Source: an uncultured Bacteroides sp. (GTDB lineage: Bacteria; Bacteroidota; Bacteroidia; Bacteroidales; Bacteroidaceae). From it: a stretch of DNA of 49,885 nt. Within the stretch, counting starts at the first letter, position 1, and each line of letters begins with the position of its first letter. Below the pieces are notes generated by a model that was not told where the DNA came from, made no database searches, and worked only from the letters and a program-made list of their open reading frames with translations. A program made the position numbers and the translations under genes. Of the stretch, positions 26,756-35,800 are shown one piece after another. Location of the stretch: the NCBI GenBank assembly GCA_947074275.1, contig CAMTPA010000012.1, forward strand, positions 1 through 49,885, in the 5' to 3' direction.

Positions 26756-28354
26756 ATGAAAATAAAAATGAAACAAATGAAAATGAAAGTAATGAAATGG
26801 AGCAGCTTGTTTATTATGGCTGTAACAATGTCGGGTATGTTGGTTGGTTGCAACGACGACGACTCGAAGGTGGTGATTGAACAAGGTACTGACCCTACTG
26901 TAACTCGCCCTACCGATGCAGGTGAATATTCGGGGCTTGCTACAAGCGACGGCATTCTTTTCAACAATGGCACCGAAATAGGTAACGGCGATCAAGAGTT
27001 CTGTTTCACAGGCAAGCAAACCATCAAAAAAGGCACTTATTTGCTGAAGGGGTGGGTATATGTTCGTCCGGGTGCAGAGCTGACTATCGAAGCTGGTACC
27101 ATCATCAAAGGAGATAAAACAACAATGGCAGCTTTGATAGTAGAGCCAGGTGCTAAGATTTATGCCGAAGGCACTGCGTCGGCCCCTATTGTAATGACCT
27201 CTAATCAACCAGTAGGCAGCCGTCGCCCCGGCGACTGGGGTGGACTGATTGTTTGTGGTAACGGAACAAACAACAATGCCAACGGACAGCAAATTGAAGG
27301 TGGACCTAAAACCAAACACGGTGGCAATGTGAAAGACGACAACTCGGGTGTGCTTAAATACATTCGTGTAGAGTTTGCAGGTTTCCCATTTCAAAAAGAT
27401 AAGGAAATTAACGGCATTACATTCGGTTCGGTAGGTAGCGGAACAACAGCCGAATATTTGATGGTATCTTACTGCAACGACGACTCTTTTGAGTGGTTTG
27501 GTGGCTCGGTAAACTGCAAGTATTTGGTAGCATACAACGGTTGGGATGATGAATTTGATACCGACAATGGCTACGATGGACACGTGCAATATTGTCTTTC
27601 TATTCGCGATCCACGCATTGCCGACACCTCACAGTCAAATGGTTTCGAGTCGGATAATAACTCAGACGGTAGCACCATCGAACCTTACACTTCGGCTATC
27701 TTCAGCAACGTTACATTCATTGGCCCAATGACACAAAAGAATTTGGATGCAGGTTTCGAGAATACAACCGACTACATTACTGCGGGCAATATGAAACCCG
27801 AAAATGAAGCAGCTCTTGGCAAGTTTCAAGCCGCTATGCACATCCGTCGTAGCAGCCGTTTAAATTGCTATAACTCGGTAGCTCTTGGTTATCCTATCGG
27901 TTTGATTATTGATGGCGAAAAGGGTAATTGCCGCGAATGGGCCACCAACGGTAATATTAAACTTCAGAATGTGTACTTTGCAGGAATGGGTGTGACTGGT
28001 ACTGATTTCAATAAAAAGTACGAAGACGAATTGGGTACTTGGAGTTTGGTTGATGGTAAAAAAACAATCACCTACGATGCAACACAAGAGTCGTTCTCCA
28101 CGTCATTCCTCAGAACTCAAAGCGGTTGCCGTTTCGAGTTGACTGAAGCCGATTTGAACCTGACAGATCCTAAAAACATCGGACAAGCATATTGCCCCGC
28201 AGCAGGAAGCCCTCTGCTAAATGCAGCTAACTTTGATGGACTGAACAGCTCATACATCAATAAAAACGCAAATTACATTGGTGCTTTCAATGGAACATCA
28301 GACAATTGGCTGGAAGGATGGACAAACTTTGACCCTCAAAATACAGTTTATTAA
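26756..28354 (+). CDS. Beta-helix surface lipoprotein paired with TonB receptor
   Basis: This is a 532-residue lipoprotein with lipobox MLVGC (Cys32 from the first ATG) followed by NDDDSK. The rest is a right-handed beta-helix-like protein with Gly/Asn-rich turns: GWVYVRPGAELTIEAGTIIKGD, then RRPGDWGGLIVCGNG, VEFAGFPFQKDKEINGITFG, SYCNDDSFEWFGGSVNCKYLV, WDDEFDTDNGYDGHVQY and a C terminus GSPLLNAANF. The start is ambiguous because there are five in-frame ATGs in the first 13 codons (positions 1, 5, 8, 10, 13). It lies 70 bp after the TonB receptor and probably belongs to its operon. I know similar pairs in Bacteroidetes but not a proven substrate. Confidence 0.85.
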   Translation: MKIKMKQMKMKVMKWSSLFIMAVTMSGMLVGCNDDDSKVVIEQGTDPTVTRPTDAGEYSGLATSDGILFNNGTEIGNGDQEFCFTGKQTIKKGTYLLKGWVYVRPGAELTIEAGTIIKGDKTTMAALIVEPGAKIYAEGTASAPIVMTSNQPVGSRRPGDWGGLIVCGNGTNNNANGQQIEGGPKTKHGGNVKDDNSGVLKYIRVEFAGFPFQKDKEINGITFGSVGSGTTAEYLMVSYCNDDSFEWFGGSVNCKYLVAYNGWDDEFDTDNGYDGHVQYCLSIRDPRIADTSQSNGFESDNNSDGSTIEPYTSAIFSNVTFIGPMTQKNLDAGFENTTDYITAGNMKPENEAALGKFQAAMHIRRSSRLNCYNSVALGYPIGLIIDGEKGNCREWATNGNIKLQNVYFAGMGVTGTDFNKKYEDELGTWSLVDGKKTITYDATQESFSTSFLRTQSGCRFELTEADLNLTDPKNIGQAYCPAAGSPLLNAANFDGLNSSYINKNANYIGAFNGTSDNWLEGWTNFDPQNTVY

Positions 28355-28389
28355 TTTAGAGTAAAGCTCTACACACTTTTACACAATTA

Positions 28390-28428
28390 AATGTGAGGTT
28401 ATCCATTTGGGGTAACCTCATTCTTTTT
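28390..28428 (+). terminator. Terminator after the beta-helix lipoprotein gene
   Basis: TGAGGTTA (28394-28401) pairs with TAACCTCA (28413-28420), followed by TTCTTTTT. It starts 36 bases after the stop codon. Confidence 0.8.
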
Positions 28429-28457
28429 ATTACTTATAAAATGTCACATCGTGAACT

Positions 28458-28507
28458 ATTCATATTTTGCAGATTGGATGTTAACAACCAGTTTGCAAAA
28501 TATGAAT
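28458..28507. repeat. 14-bp perfect inverted repeat with 22-base loop
   Basis: ATTCATATTTTGCA at 28458-28471 is matched by its perfect reverse complement at 28494-28507. The loop itself contains the near-palindrome GGATGTTAACAACC. There is no T-run, so a terminator role is unlikely. It could be a regulator binding site or a structured RNA. Confidence 0.65.
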
Positions 28508-28659
28508 GGTTATGAAACAGACTATTTACAGTTGTGAATTGAGTATTGCGTCGTTGTTGTAACAAACAGTCCCTCTTGGTGTAACATTGTAGGCTCAACC
28601 GATTCAAATAGATGCTATGTTGTTAACATATTGAGCCGTTTTCATTGCGACAGAATGAT

Positions 28660-28667
28660 TAATTTTG
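28660..28667 (+). promoter_or_regulatory. -7 box before the GH31 gene
   Basis: TAATTTTG matches TAnnTTTG and lies 56 bases before the GH31 start. No TTTG is found at the usual upstream spacing. Confidence 0.5.
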
Positions 28668-28722
28668 TAATGAGAAAAACTGTTTCCTAATAAGTAGAAA
28701 TACCTATAAAATCTAATTAATA

Positions 28723-31050
28723 ATGAAAAACCGAATGAAATGGGTGGTTTTGTTTGCGGCTTCCACAACTGCTGCTGCTTCGCTTCAAGCGCAATTAAAA
28801 ACCAATATGGGAGTGCAATACTTGCTTAGTCAATCGAAAGATGTAAGTCAAGAGTTTCTTGATTTTGGTAATACTTATTTTTTTGCCGATAGCTTGGTGG
28901 CGTTAGATAATGCTACGGGACAAGGTGTGGTAAAATGGAAACGGCATCAGTTGATGCCACGTCAGGCATTCAATGCAAATACCTTCTTACATCAACCGTT
29001 GCAGAATCTCGATTTTCCCGATACGGCCTACGACAATGACCCAGAACTATCCTTTAGTGTAGAACCTGTCAACGAACGAACACTTCGTATTCGTATGCTT
29101 ACCACCCCCGTAACTCCGCCAGCCGAGGAGTCGTTGATGCTGGTAGGTGTGCCCACCGATGGACGTGACCAATGGACGGTGACCCGAAATGCAAAAGGCA
29201 CTACCTACACATCTAATTATGGTAGTCTCACCATTGACAATTATCCGTGGCGGTTGGTGTTGAAAGACAAGGATGGGAAAGTGTTAACCCAAACTCGCTG
29301 CTGGAGTGACAATGACTCTACACAAATCAAAGTACCTCCCTTTAGCTTTATGAAAAGAGGATCGGACAATACACGTAGCTTGAATCCAGTGTTTAGTATG
29401 TCGCCTGGTGAAAAGATATATGGCTGTGGGGAGTCGCCTACTGCGCTCAACAAAGCAGGACAGAAGGTGAATCTTTTTGTGACCGACCCACAAGGGCCTG
29501 AGTGCCCCGATATGTATAAGCCCATTCCTTTCTTTTTGAGCTCGCGTGGCTATGGAATGTTTATGCACACCTCTGCACCCGTTACTTGCGATTTTGGTGC
29601 ATCTTATATCGGTGCCAACAAACTGTTTATGGCCGACGAAGCATTGGATTTGTTCGTTTTCTTAGGCGACCCTAAAGATGTGCTGGGCGAATATACAGCA
29701 TTGGTTGGCCGACCCGATATGCCTCCATTGTGGTCGTTTGGCACTTGGATGAGCCGCATCACTTATTTCAGTGAAGAAGAGGGGCGAGATGTAGCAAAAA
29801 AACTACGCGACAATAAAATTCCGAGTGATGTGATTCATTTTGATACAGGTTGGTTTGGCACAGATTGGCAATGCGATTATGCCTTTGCTGCCGATCGTTT
29901 TGACAATCCTCAAAAAATGCTCGATGATTTGAAGGCAGCAGGGTTTCGCACCTGTTTGTGGCAGTTGCCTTATTTCACTCCAAAGAACAAGTTTTTCCCT
30001 GAGCTGGTCGAAAAAGGACTTTATGTGCGCAATGGCAAAGGGCAGTTGCCCTACGAAGATGTGGTGCTCGATTTTACCAATCCCGAAGCAGTGGCTTGGT
30101 ATCAAGAGAAATTGGGCAATCTGATAGCAATGGGAGTAGGTGCTATTAAAGTGGATTTTGGCGAAGGAGCACCTCTCGAAGGCATTTATGCCAATGGACG
30201 GTCGGGGCTGTATGAACACAATCTTTATCCACTCCGCTACAACAAAACGGTGGCCGATGTTACCAAAAACATTCACGACGAAAACATTATTTGGGCACGC
30301 TCTGCGTGGGCGGGTTCGCAACGCTATCCATTGCATTGGGGTGGCGATGCTGCTACCACCAACACAGGAATGCAAGGCACTATCCGCAGTGGTCTATCAC
30401 TTGGTTTGTCGGGTTTCTGCTTTTGGAGCAACGACATAGGCGGTTTTGTCACTCAAACACCCGATGCGCTCTATCGACGTTGGTTGCCTTTTGGTTTCTT
30501 GGTGTCGCATAGCAGAGTACACGGAGCACCTCCTACCGAACCGTGGCATTATGGCAAAGACTTCACCAACTATTTTCGCAAGTGCGCAGCTTTAAAATAT
30601 CAACTGATGCCTTACGTCTATGCTCAAGCAAAACAGTGTACCGAACAAGGGCTACCAATGATGCGTGCTCTTTTGCTCGAATACCCCGATGATGCTGGAG
30701 CTTGGTTGGTAGAAGATGAGTATTTGTTTGGTGACAATTTGCTGGTAGCGCCGATGCTCGAAGATGGAAGTAGTCGGGATGTATATCTACCAGGAAATGA
30801 AAAATGGATTGACTATCAAACTGGTAAAATATATTCTCCTGGATGGAATCACATAGCCTGTGGAGAGCTTCCTATTGTGTTGATGGTGAAAGATGGGTCG
30901 GCTATTCCTCACGTGCCATTGGCTCAATGCACCGATGAGATAGATTGGGGCAAGGTGAGCTGGACGAAATATTTAGCAGATAAAAAACAAGCAGAAGGTT
31001 TGTTGTGTCTGCCTTCGGAGGGTGTGTTGCAAACAGTGACAATGAAATAG
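28723..31050 (+). CDS. GH31 family enzyme, YicI-like alpha-xylosidase/alpha-glucosidase
   Basis: This 775-residue glycosidase has a signal peptide (to about LQAQ, residue 24), so it works in the periplasm or at the surface. After an N-terminal beta-sandwich domain (GEKIYGCGESPTALNKAG), the barrel contains IKVDFGEG with nucleophile Asp478, then WARSAWAGSQRYPLHWGGD with acid/base Asp542, and SGFCFWSNDIGGF. The FGE and HWGGD forms match the YicI/alpha-xylosidase branch better than classical alpha-glucosidases. Substrate could be alpha-xylosides of xyloglucan or isoprimeverose-type units. No SusC/D pair is next to it, only a broken receptor-like stub downstream. Confidence 0.92.
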   Translation: MKNRMKWVVLFAASTTAAASLQAQLKTNMGVQYLLSQSKDVSQEFLDFGNTYFFADSLVALDNATGQGVVKWKRHQLMPRQAFNANTFLHQPLQNLDFPDTAYDNDPELSFSVEPVNERTLRIRMLTTPVTPPAEESLMLVGVPTDGRDQWTVTRNAKGTTYTSNYGSLTIDNYPWRLVLKDKDGKVLTQTRCWSDNDSTQIKVPPFSFMKRGSDNTRSLNPVFSMSPGEKIYGCGESPTALNKAGQKVNLFVTDPQGPECPDMYKPIPFFLSSRGYGMFMHTSAPVTCDFGASYIGANKLFMADEALDLFVFLGDPKDVLGEYTALVGRPDMPPLWSFGTWMSRITYFSEEEGRDVAKKLRDNKIPSDVIHFDTGWFGTDWQCDYAFAADRFDNPQKMLDDLKAAGFRTCLWQLPYFTPKNKFFPELVEKGLYVRNGKGQLPYEDVVLDFTNPEAVAWYQEKLGNLIAMGVGAIKVDFGEGAPLEGIYANGRSGLYEHNLYPLRYNKTVADVTKNIHDENIIWARSAWAGSQRYPLHWGGDAATTNTGMQGTIRSGLSLGLSGFCFWSNDIGGFVTQTPDALYRRWLPFGFLVSHSRVHGAPPTEPWHYGKDFTNYFRKCAALKYQLMPYVYAQAKQCTEQGLPMMRALLLEYPDDAGAWLVEDEYLFGDNLLVAPMLEDGSSRDVYLPGNEKWIDYQTGKIYSPGWNHIACGELPIVLMVKDGSAIPHVPLAQCTDEIDWGKVSWTKYLADKKQAEGLLCLPSEGVLQTVTMK

Positions 31051-31082
31051 TTTTTTTTGATTAGATTTGAGTGCTTTCGATA

Positions 31083-31122
31083 AATTCTGTTGTGGAATAT
31101 TTTTCTGCAACAGAATTTTTTT
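31083..31122 (+). terminator. Terminator of the GH31 gene
   Basis: AATTCTGTTG and its complement CAACAGAATT form a stem followed by a run of T, about 32 bases after the stop codon. Confidence 0.88.
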
Positions 31123-31206
31123 GTTTCTTTATGTTGGATGTTTTTTAGTCAATCTCTTTGTGTTATAAAAAGACGCTGAATGTAAAACCTTAAAACAATA
31201 CAGGGT

Positions 31207-31375
31207 ATGAAAAAAAAGATTCAACAACTCATCAAGCTGATGTGGATACTATGGATGGTGGCTGCCTCAGCATTTGTCTATTCACAAAACGACCCCGATT
31301 TATCGCTTGTAGTATCGGGTAAGGTGAAAGATAAAAATGCCGTAGAGAAGCTTCGCAAACAATCGGCACACTAAG
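31207..31375 (+). pseudogene. Frameshifted stub of a TonB-receptor-like gene
   Basis: From the ATG at 31207 the frame encodes a signal peptide (MKKKIQQLIKLMWILWMVAA ... YSQ) followed by NDPDLSLVVSG and a stop at 31321. Removing one base at the stop continues the frame as KVKDKN, giving VVSGKVKDKN, the usual opening of the CarboxypepD_reg domain of SusC-type receptors, and then an unrelated tail to a stop at 31373. I read it as a truncated relic of a receptor gene next to GH31. A genuine 38-residue secreted peptide or a sequencing error remain possible. Confidence 0.45.
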
Positions 31376-31405
31376 TCGCAAATAAATTGCTTCAACGCAT
31401 AGGAT

Positions 31406-31426
31406 GAGGAGGGGGTATCCCTCCTC
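31406..31426. terminator. GC-rich hairpin near the end of the channel gene
   Basis: GAGGAGGG and CCCTCCTC form a perfect 8-bp stem with a 5-base loop, 7 bases beyond the stop codon of the minus-strand channel gene. No T-run follows on that strand, so its role as a terminator is uncertain. Confidence 0.45.
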
Positions 31427-31432
31427 GTTTCA

Positions 31433-32251
31433 CTACGAATTGCTCGATGCTGCATTGCCATTGTTGGCAGCCGCTTGCGTAGTCACCTGATTTTGGAAAT
31501 AATTGGTGATGTAAACCGTGAGAATCGGAAACATACTCATTCCCATAACCGCCAAGATAACCGCCAAGATCCTACCGCTCAGCGTCACGGGTTCTATGGC
31601 ACAACCTACTGTCGTCACGTCCATACAAGCCCACCACGCTGCATCTTCAAAGTTTCTTAGCGAGGGGTTCACTCCCTTTTCTATCGAATAGAACACCAAA
31701 CTACCAAAATAGGCCATAGCCACCAGCATAATCAAATAAGTAATCATCATATTGGTGACTTTGCTTTTTGTAAACCAATTTATCATAATAACAAGCCCGT
31801 AGCCACCTCGAATAAACACAATGGCGCGCAGCAACACACTTTGTATTGGAGTGACCGATATATCGAACCAACTGACGATGTTGTAATAGGGAATTGAAAC
31901 CAGTAGCAACACAAAATAACTGAAAAAATATTTCCATTTGTTGGGAGCTAAATAAAACAGATAGCAATAATCTATCAGCAATATGATGCAAATGGCCAAT
32001 TGGATGTTTAGATAAGTTTGATGCGGAATAGCCGAAGGGCCTTTCAATATTTCGATAGACAGTAGCACAAGAATAAAGATACTACTAAACATCGTGATAA
32101 TATTCAGAATCTTGGCTATCAATGAAAGGGCTGGAGTGGGCTTACTTAATTTTGAAGTTGACATAACACATTGCTTTATTAAATTATACTTGTTCATCAA
32201 AGGTGAGCTAATGACCATTTTTAGCCTCTCTTCGATGAAGTTATTTCTCAT
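31433..32251 (-). CDS. Voltage-gated-type potassium channel family protein with altered filter
   Basis: This membrane protein has about six helices in the layout of Kv-like channels. Basic residues in ... SVLLRAIVFIRGGYGLV resemble an S4-like segment, then come a helix, a pore loop and a final helix (ILAVILAVMGMSMFPILTVYI). The pore loop reads DAAWWACMDVTTVGCAIEP: TTVG is kept but the usual YGD is CAI. Selectivity for potassium is therefore uncertain. The start is also uncertain: 32251 (272 residues) is used because the longer frame to 32296 would cross a TTTTGC promoter-like sequence, and an ATG at 32167 is also plausible. The tail is Ala/Asn/Ser-rich. Confidence 0.75.
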   Translation of the reverse strand: MRNNFIEERLKMVISSPLMNKYNLIKQCVMSTSKLSKPTPALSLIAKILNIITMFSSIFILVLLSIEILKGPSAIPHQTYLNIQLAICIILLIDYCYLFYLAPNKWKYFFSYFVLLLVSIPYYNIVSWFDISVTPIQSVLLRAIVFIRGGYGLVIMINWFTKSKVTNMMITYLIMLVAMAYFGSLVFYSIEKGVNPSLRNFEDAAWWACMDVTTVGCAIEPVTLSGRILAVILAVMGMSMFPILTVYITNYFQNQVTTQAAANNGNAASSNS

Positions 32252-32296
32252 TTCGATTATTAACTGCAAAAGTGTAAAATAACTGAGAAATAACAA

Positions 32297-32806
32297 ATAA
32301 AAAGTTAAAACAATATGCTCTGTTTATGTACATCTTCTTTTTGGGGAAGTGTGTTATGGGTAAAAATGACAAACTATCCTATGGATGTAGACTTATCAAA
32401 ATAATAGCGTGTTATTGATTTGGGTTTTATTAAATCTGTTTTCACTAACAGACACGATGACTTCTTTTTGTAGATATAACCGCCTCTTTTGATAGGTGTA
32501 TATACTTGGTTTAGTGGGTCGCTATACCTACCGACCTGGCAAGGCCTATCTACCGACCTGGGAAGGCCTTGCCAGCAAACAGAATATGCATAGTTTATGA
32601 TATAAGGTGTTATGCTTTGATAATTAATGCTTTACAAATAGAGTGCGGTTCTTTTTACAATTAAGCATTGAAAACAAACAATAGAACTGACGAAGAGAAG
32701 TTTTTTAATGTAGTGAAACTCTTTTTTAACTAAAAAATGATGAAGTATAAACATTTATCTGTTTCTTTGTTATTACAAGACTGTGTGTAAACTAAATTGA
32801 GACCTT
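32297..32806. other. Intergenic region with GC-rich 22-bp repeat units
   Basis: No gene is seen in these 510 bp between the divergent channel and macroglobulin-like genes. The notable element is the repeat at 32524-32580. I found no clear TAnnTTTG promoter box for the downstream gene. Confidence 0.6.
32524..32580. repeat. Second copy of the 22-bp CTGGCAAGGC repeat family
   Basis: Two 22-bp units (32524-32545 and 32546-32567) each consist of four bases, CTACCGAC and CTGG(C/G)AAGGC. They have the same 4+8+10 layout as the units at 22996-23083, with a different 8-base middle. The second unit runs into CTTGCCAG, forming an 18-base near-palindrome at 32558-32575. Confidence 0.75.
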
Positions 32807-35800
32807 ATGAAGATAAAACAGATTGCTATTCTCACTTTAATAATGATGTGCCTTATGAATACGATAAAAGCGCAAACCTATGACAAACTGTGGAAAGAGG
32901 TGGAGCAAGCCCAAAAGAAAAGCTTGCCTCAAACGGTGACGAAGCTAACAGACCAAATCTACGAAAAAGCAGCAGCCGATAAAGATATGGGACAAATGCT
33001 GAAAGCCTATGTCACACGAATGAGATACCAAGACCGTTTGACTCCTGATAGCTTTTATGTAAATTTGAAACAATTGCAACAATGGGAAATGGCCGTAGAA
33101 AATCCCGTAGACAAAGCGGTGGTTAGCTCGCTTGTTATGAGTGTGTATGCCGACTATGCCAGCAACAATTTTTGGCAGTTGAACCAGCGACGCGATATTG
33201 TAGACGAGGCGGCGGCAGATGATATTCGTCTTTGGACACCCAATCAGTTTGTAGAAGTGGTGTTGAAGTATGCGCTTCTATCACTTCAACCCCAAGTAGA
33301 GCTAAGTAAGGTTTCTTCTCGTCACTTTACTCCATTTGTTATAATGGGCGAATCGAGTGGTTATTATCATCACAGTATGTATCAGCTTCTTGGTAGCCGT
33401 GCGGTGAGTGCTCTTGATGAAATGCGATCGCTAAAAAAAGGCTTGGAGCTCACTGCTACAATCGATTCTATCTATCGGCAGATGATTGATGCTTGCGATA
33501 CCAAAGAGCTGGAAGATGGCCGTGTGCTTACTTCGCTCGATTATTTGCAGTGGAAAAATAACAATAATAAAATAAGGCCTATTGTAGCCAAAACCACATC
33601 CATCTTGCCACAAACCGAATATTTAGCAGGATTGGACTCGCTGCTGAGGCTATATCCACACCGCTTGGTGTGTGCCGAGGTCTATCGAGCCAAAGCGCAA
33701 TATGCTTTGCGAAATGAACAGCCAGCCATTGCCTTGCAGCTTTGCGACGAAGGGCTTTTGAAATATCCAAACTACAAACGTATTAATGAATTGCGCAACT
33801 TGCGTGAAACGATTTTACGTCCGGTGCTCAATACGGAGGTAGAGAATGTGGCTTATCCCAATGCCGAAGTGAAAATAACAGTGAACTATAAAAATATCAA
33901 TGGTTTCACGGTGAAATTCTTGCAAAAAAAGAAAGTGATTTCTACTCAGCAAGTGATGTTGAATCCTACACTCGATTATCGGATGAGTGACACGACTGTT
34001 TACGTCAAAGCTCCAGCACTGGGTAGCTATCGGTGCGAAATAGTGCCCAATGGTGAGTCTAAAAAGATGGATGCGTACGACAGTCAAATAAATGTGACTT
34101 GTCTGAAGCTACTCTCAATAGCTTTGCCCGATAATAAATATCAGGTAGTGGTGCTCGATGCAATGAGCGGACAGCCTATTGACAATGCAACTGTAAAGCT
34201 ACTAAACGATAATGAAAAGGTGATAGACACCTACACCACAGATAAAGATGGAATGGTGAAATTGGTAGGCAATGGTAAGTATCAAAATATTGTGGCAAGC
34301 AAAGGTGAAGATACAGCTATGCCCGAACAGCGTTTTTACAAGGGGGGGTATTTCTATTCGAGTGCGAGCAATGCTACCGAGAAAGTGCAATTGATAACCG
34401 ACAGAACACTTTACCGTCCGGGACAAACGATTTATGTGAAGGGGATTGCTTACAGTCAGCAAGGTGACACGGCTTCGGTCATTGTCAATCGGCCCTATAC
34501 ATTGATATTGCGCGATGCCAATCGTCAGGAGATAGCTAAACGCGAGCTTACAACCAATGATTTTGGCTCGTTTACCACACAGCTTGTTTTGCCTGCTGCC
34601 TGCCTCAATGGTAGGTTTACCCTTTCTACCGATCGCGGTTCTACCTCTGTTCAGGTAGAAGATTACAAGTTGCCTACGTTCGAAATTACATTCGATAACC
34701 CCGATGTGTCATACACTTTGGGCGATACGGTTGCACTGCAAGGTGTAGCGAAATCGCTCAATGGGGTGGCGTTGCAAGAAGTTCCAGTGTCATACAGCGT
34801 ATATCGTTTGGCACGTCGCTGGTGGTTTGAAGCGATGGAAAGTGGTGACTTGGTGACCACAGGAGAGGTGAATCTCAACGAAGAGGGAGGTTTTACCATC
34901 GATGTGCCACTTGTTGCTCCTGCCAATATAGCTCTTGGTTATTATACTTATAAGGTAGAAGCTTCGGCTACATCACTTTCGGGCGAGACACAATCGGCAA
35001 ACTTTACCATCAATGTAGGCACACGCTCTATGATGCTCAATGCCGAAGTTCCTGAAATGCTCTGCAAACAAAAGATGCCCGAATTGACTATCAAAGCGTC
35101 CAATTTGGATGCACAGCCTCTTGATGTGAAGGGAGGTTACAAGCTTTACTCTCTGCCCGAAGGAGTGACTGCCGCACAAGCAAAAACAAATGCTCCTATT
35201 CTGAGTAACGGGTTTGAAGCCAACCAACCTTGTGCGATAACCGATTGGAGTTCATTACCCTCCGGGCGATACTTGGTGGTATATGCAGCAAACGACAATC
35301 AGGGTAGGGAAGTATGCGGTGAAAATGAATTTATTCTTTTCAGCTTGACCGATAGCCAACCACCTGTGCCAACTGCCGAATGGTATTATGCACTCAACAC
35401 CGAATTTGATGCTGCATCTCCTGCCACATTCTATTATGGCACATCCAAGCAAGACGCTTTTGTAATGATGAAAGCCTTTAGTGGTAGAAAACTGGTAGAA
35501 GATAAAATATTGCACTTGTCCGACTCCATAGAACGTTTTGAAATTCCATATAAGGAAGAGTATGGCGATGGAATGACACTGTTGTTCTGTTTCGTAAAAG
35601 ACAACACGGTGTATCAGCGCAGTGTGAGTTTAAAAAAGAAAACAACCGATAAGAACTTATCGATGAAGTGGGATGTATTTCGTGACAAACTTCGTCCGGG
35701 CGAAAAAGAGGAGTGGAAACTCACAATAAAGACACCACAAGACAATGCAGCCAATGCTGAGATGTTGGCTTTGATGTATGACACAGCGTTAGATCAGCTC

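Larger units (their letters stand above)
28355..28722. other. Structured intergenic region upstream of the GH31 gene
   Basis: No gene is seen in these 368 bp. They contain the terminator of the upstream operon, a 14-bp inverted repeat (28458-28507), a second weaker inverted repeat (GGCTCAA/TTGAGCC around 28591-28637) and a promoter box at 28660. Confidence 0.6.
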
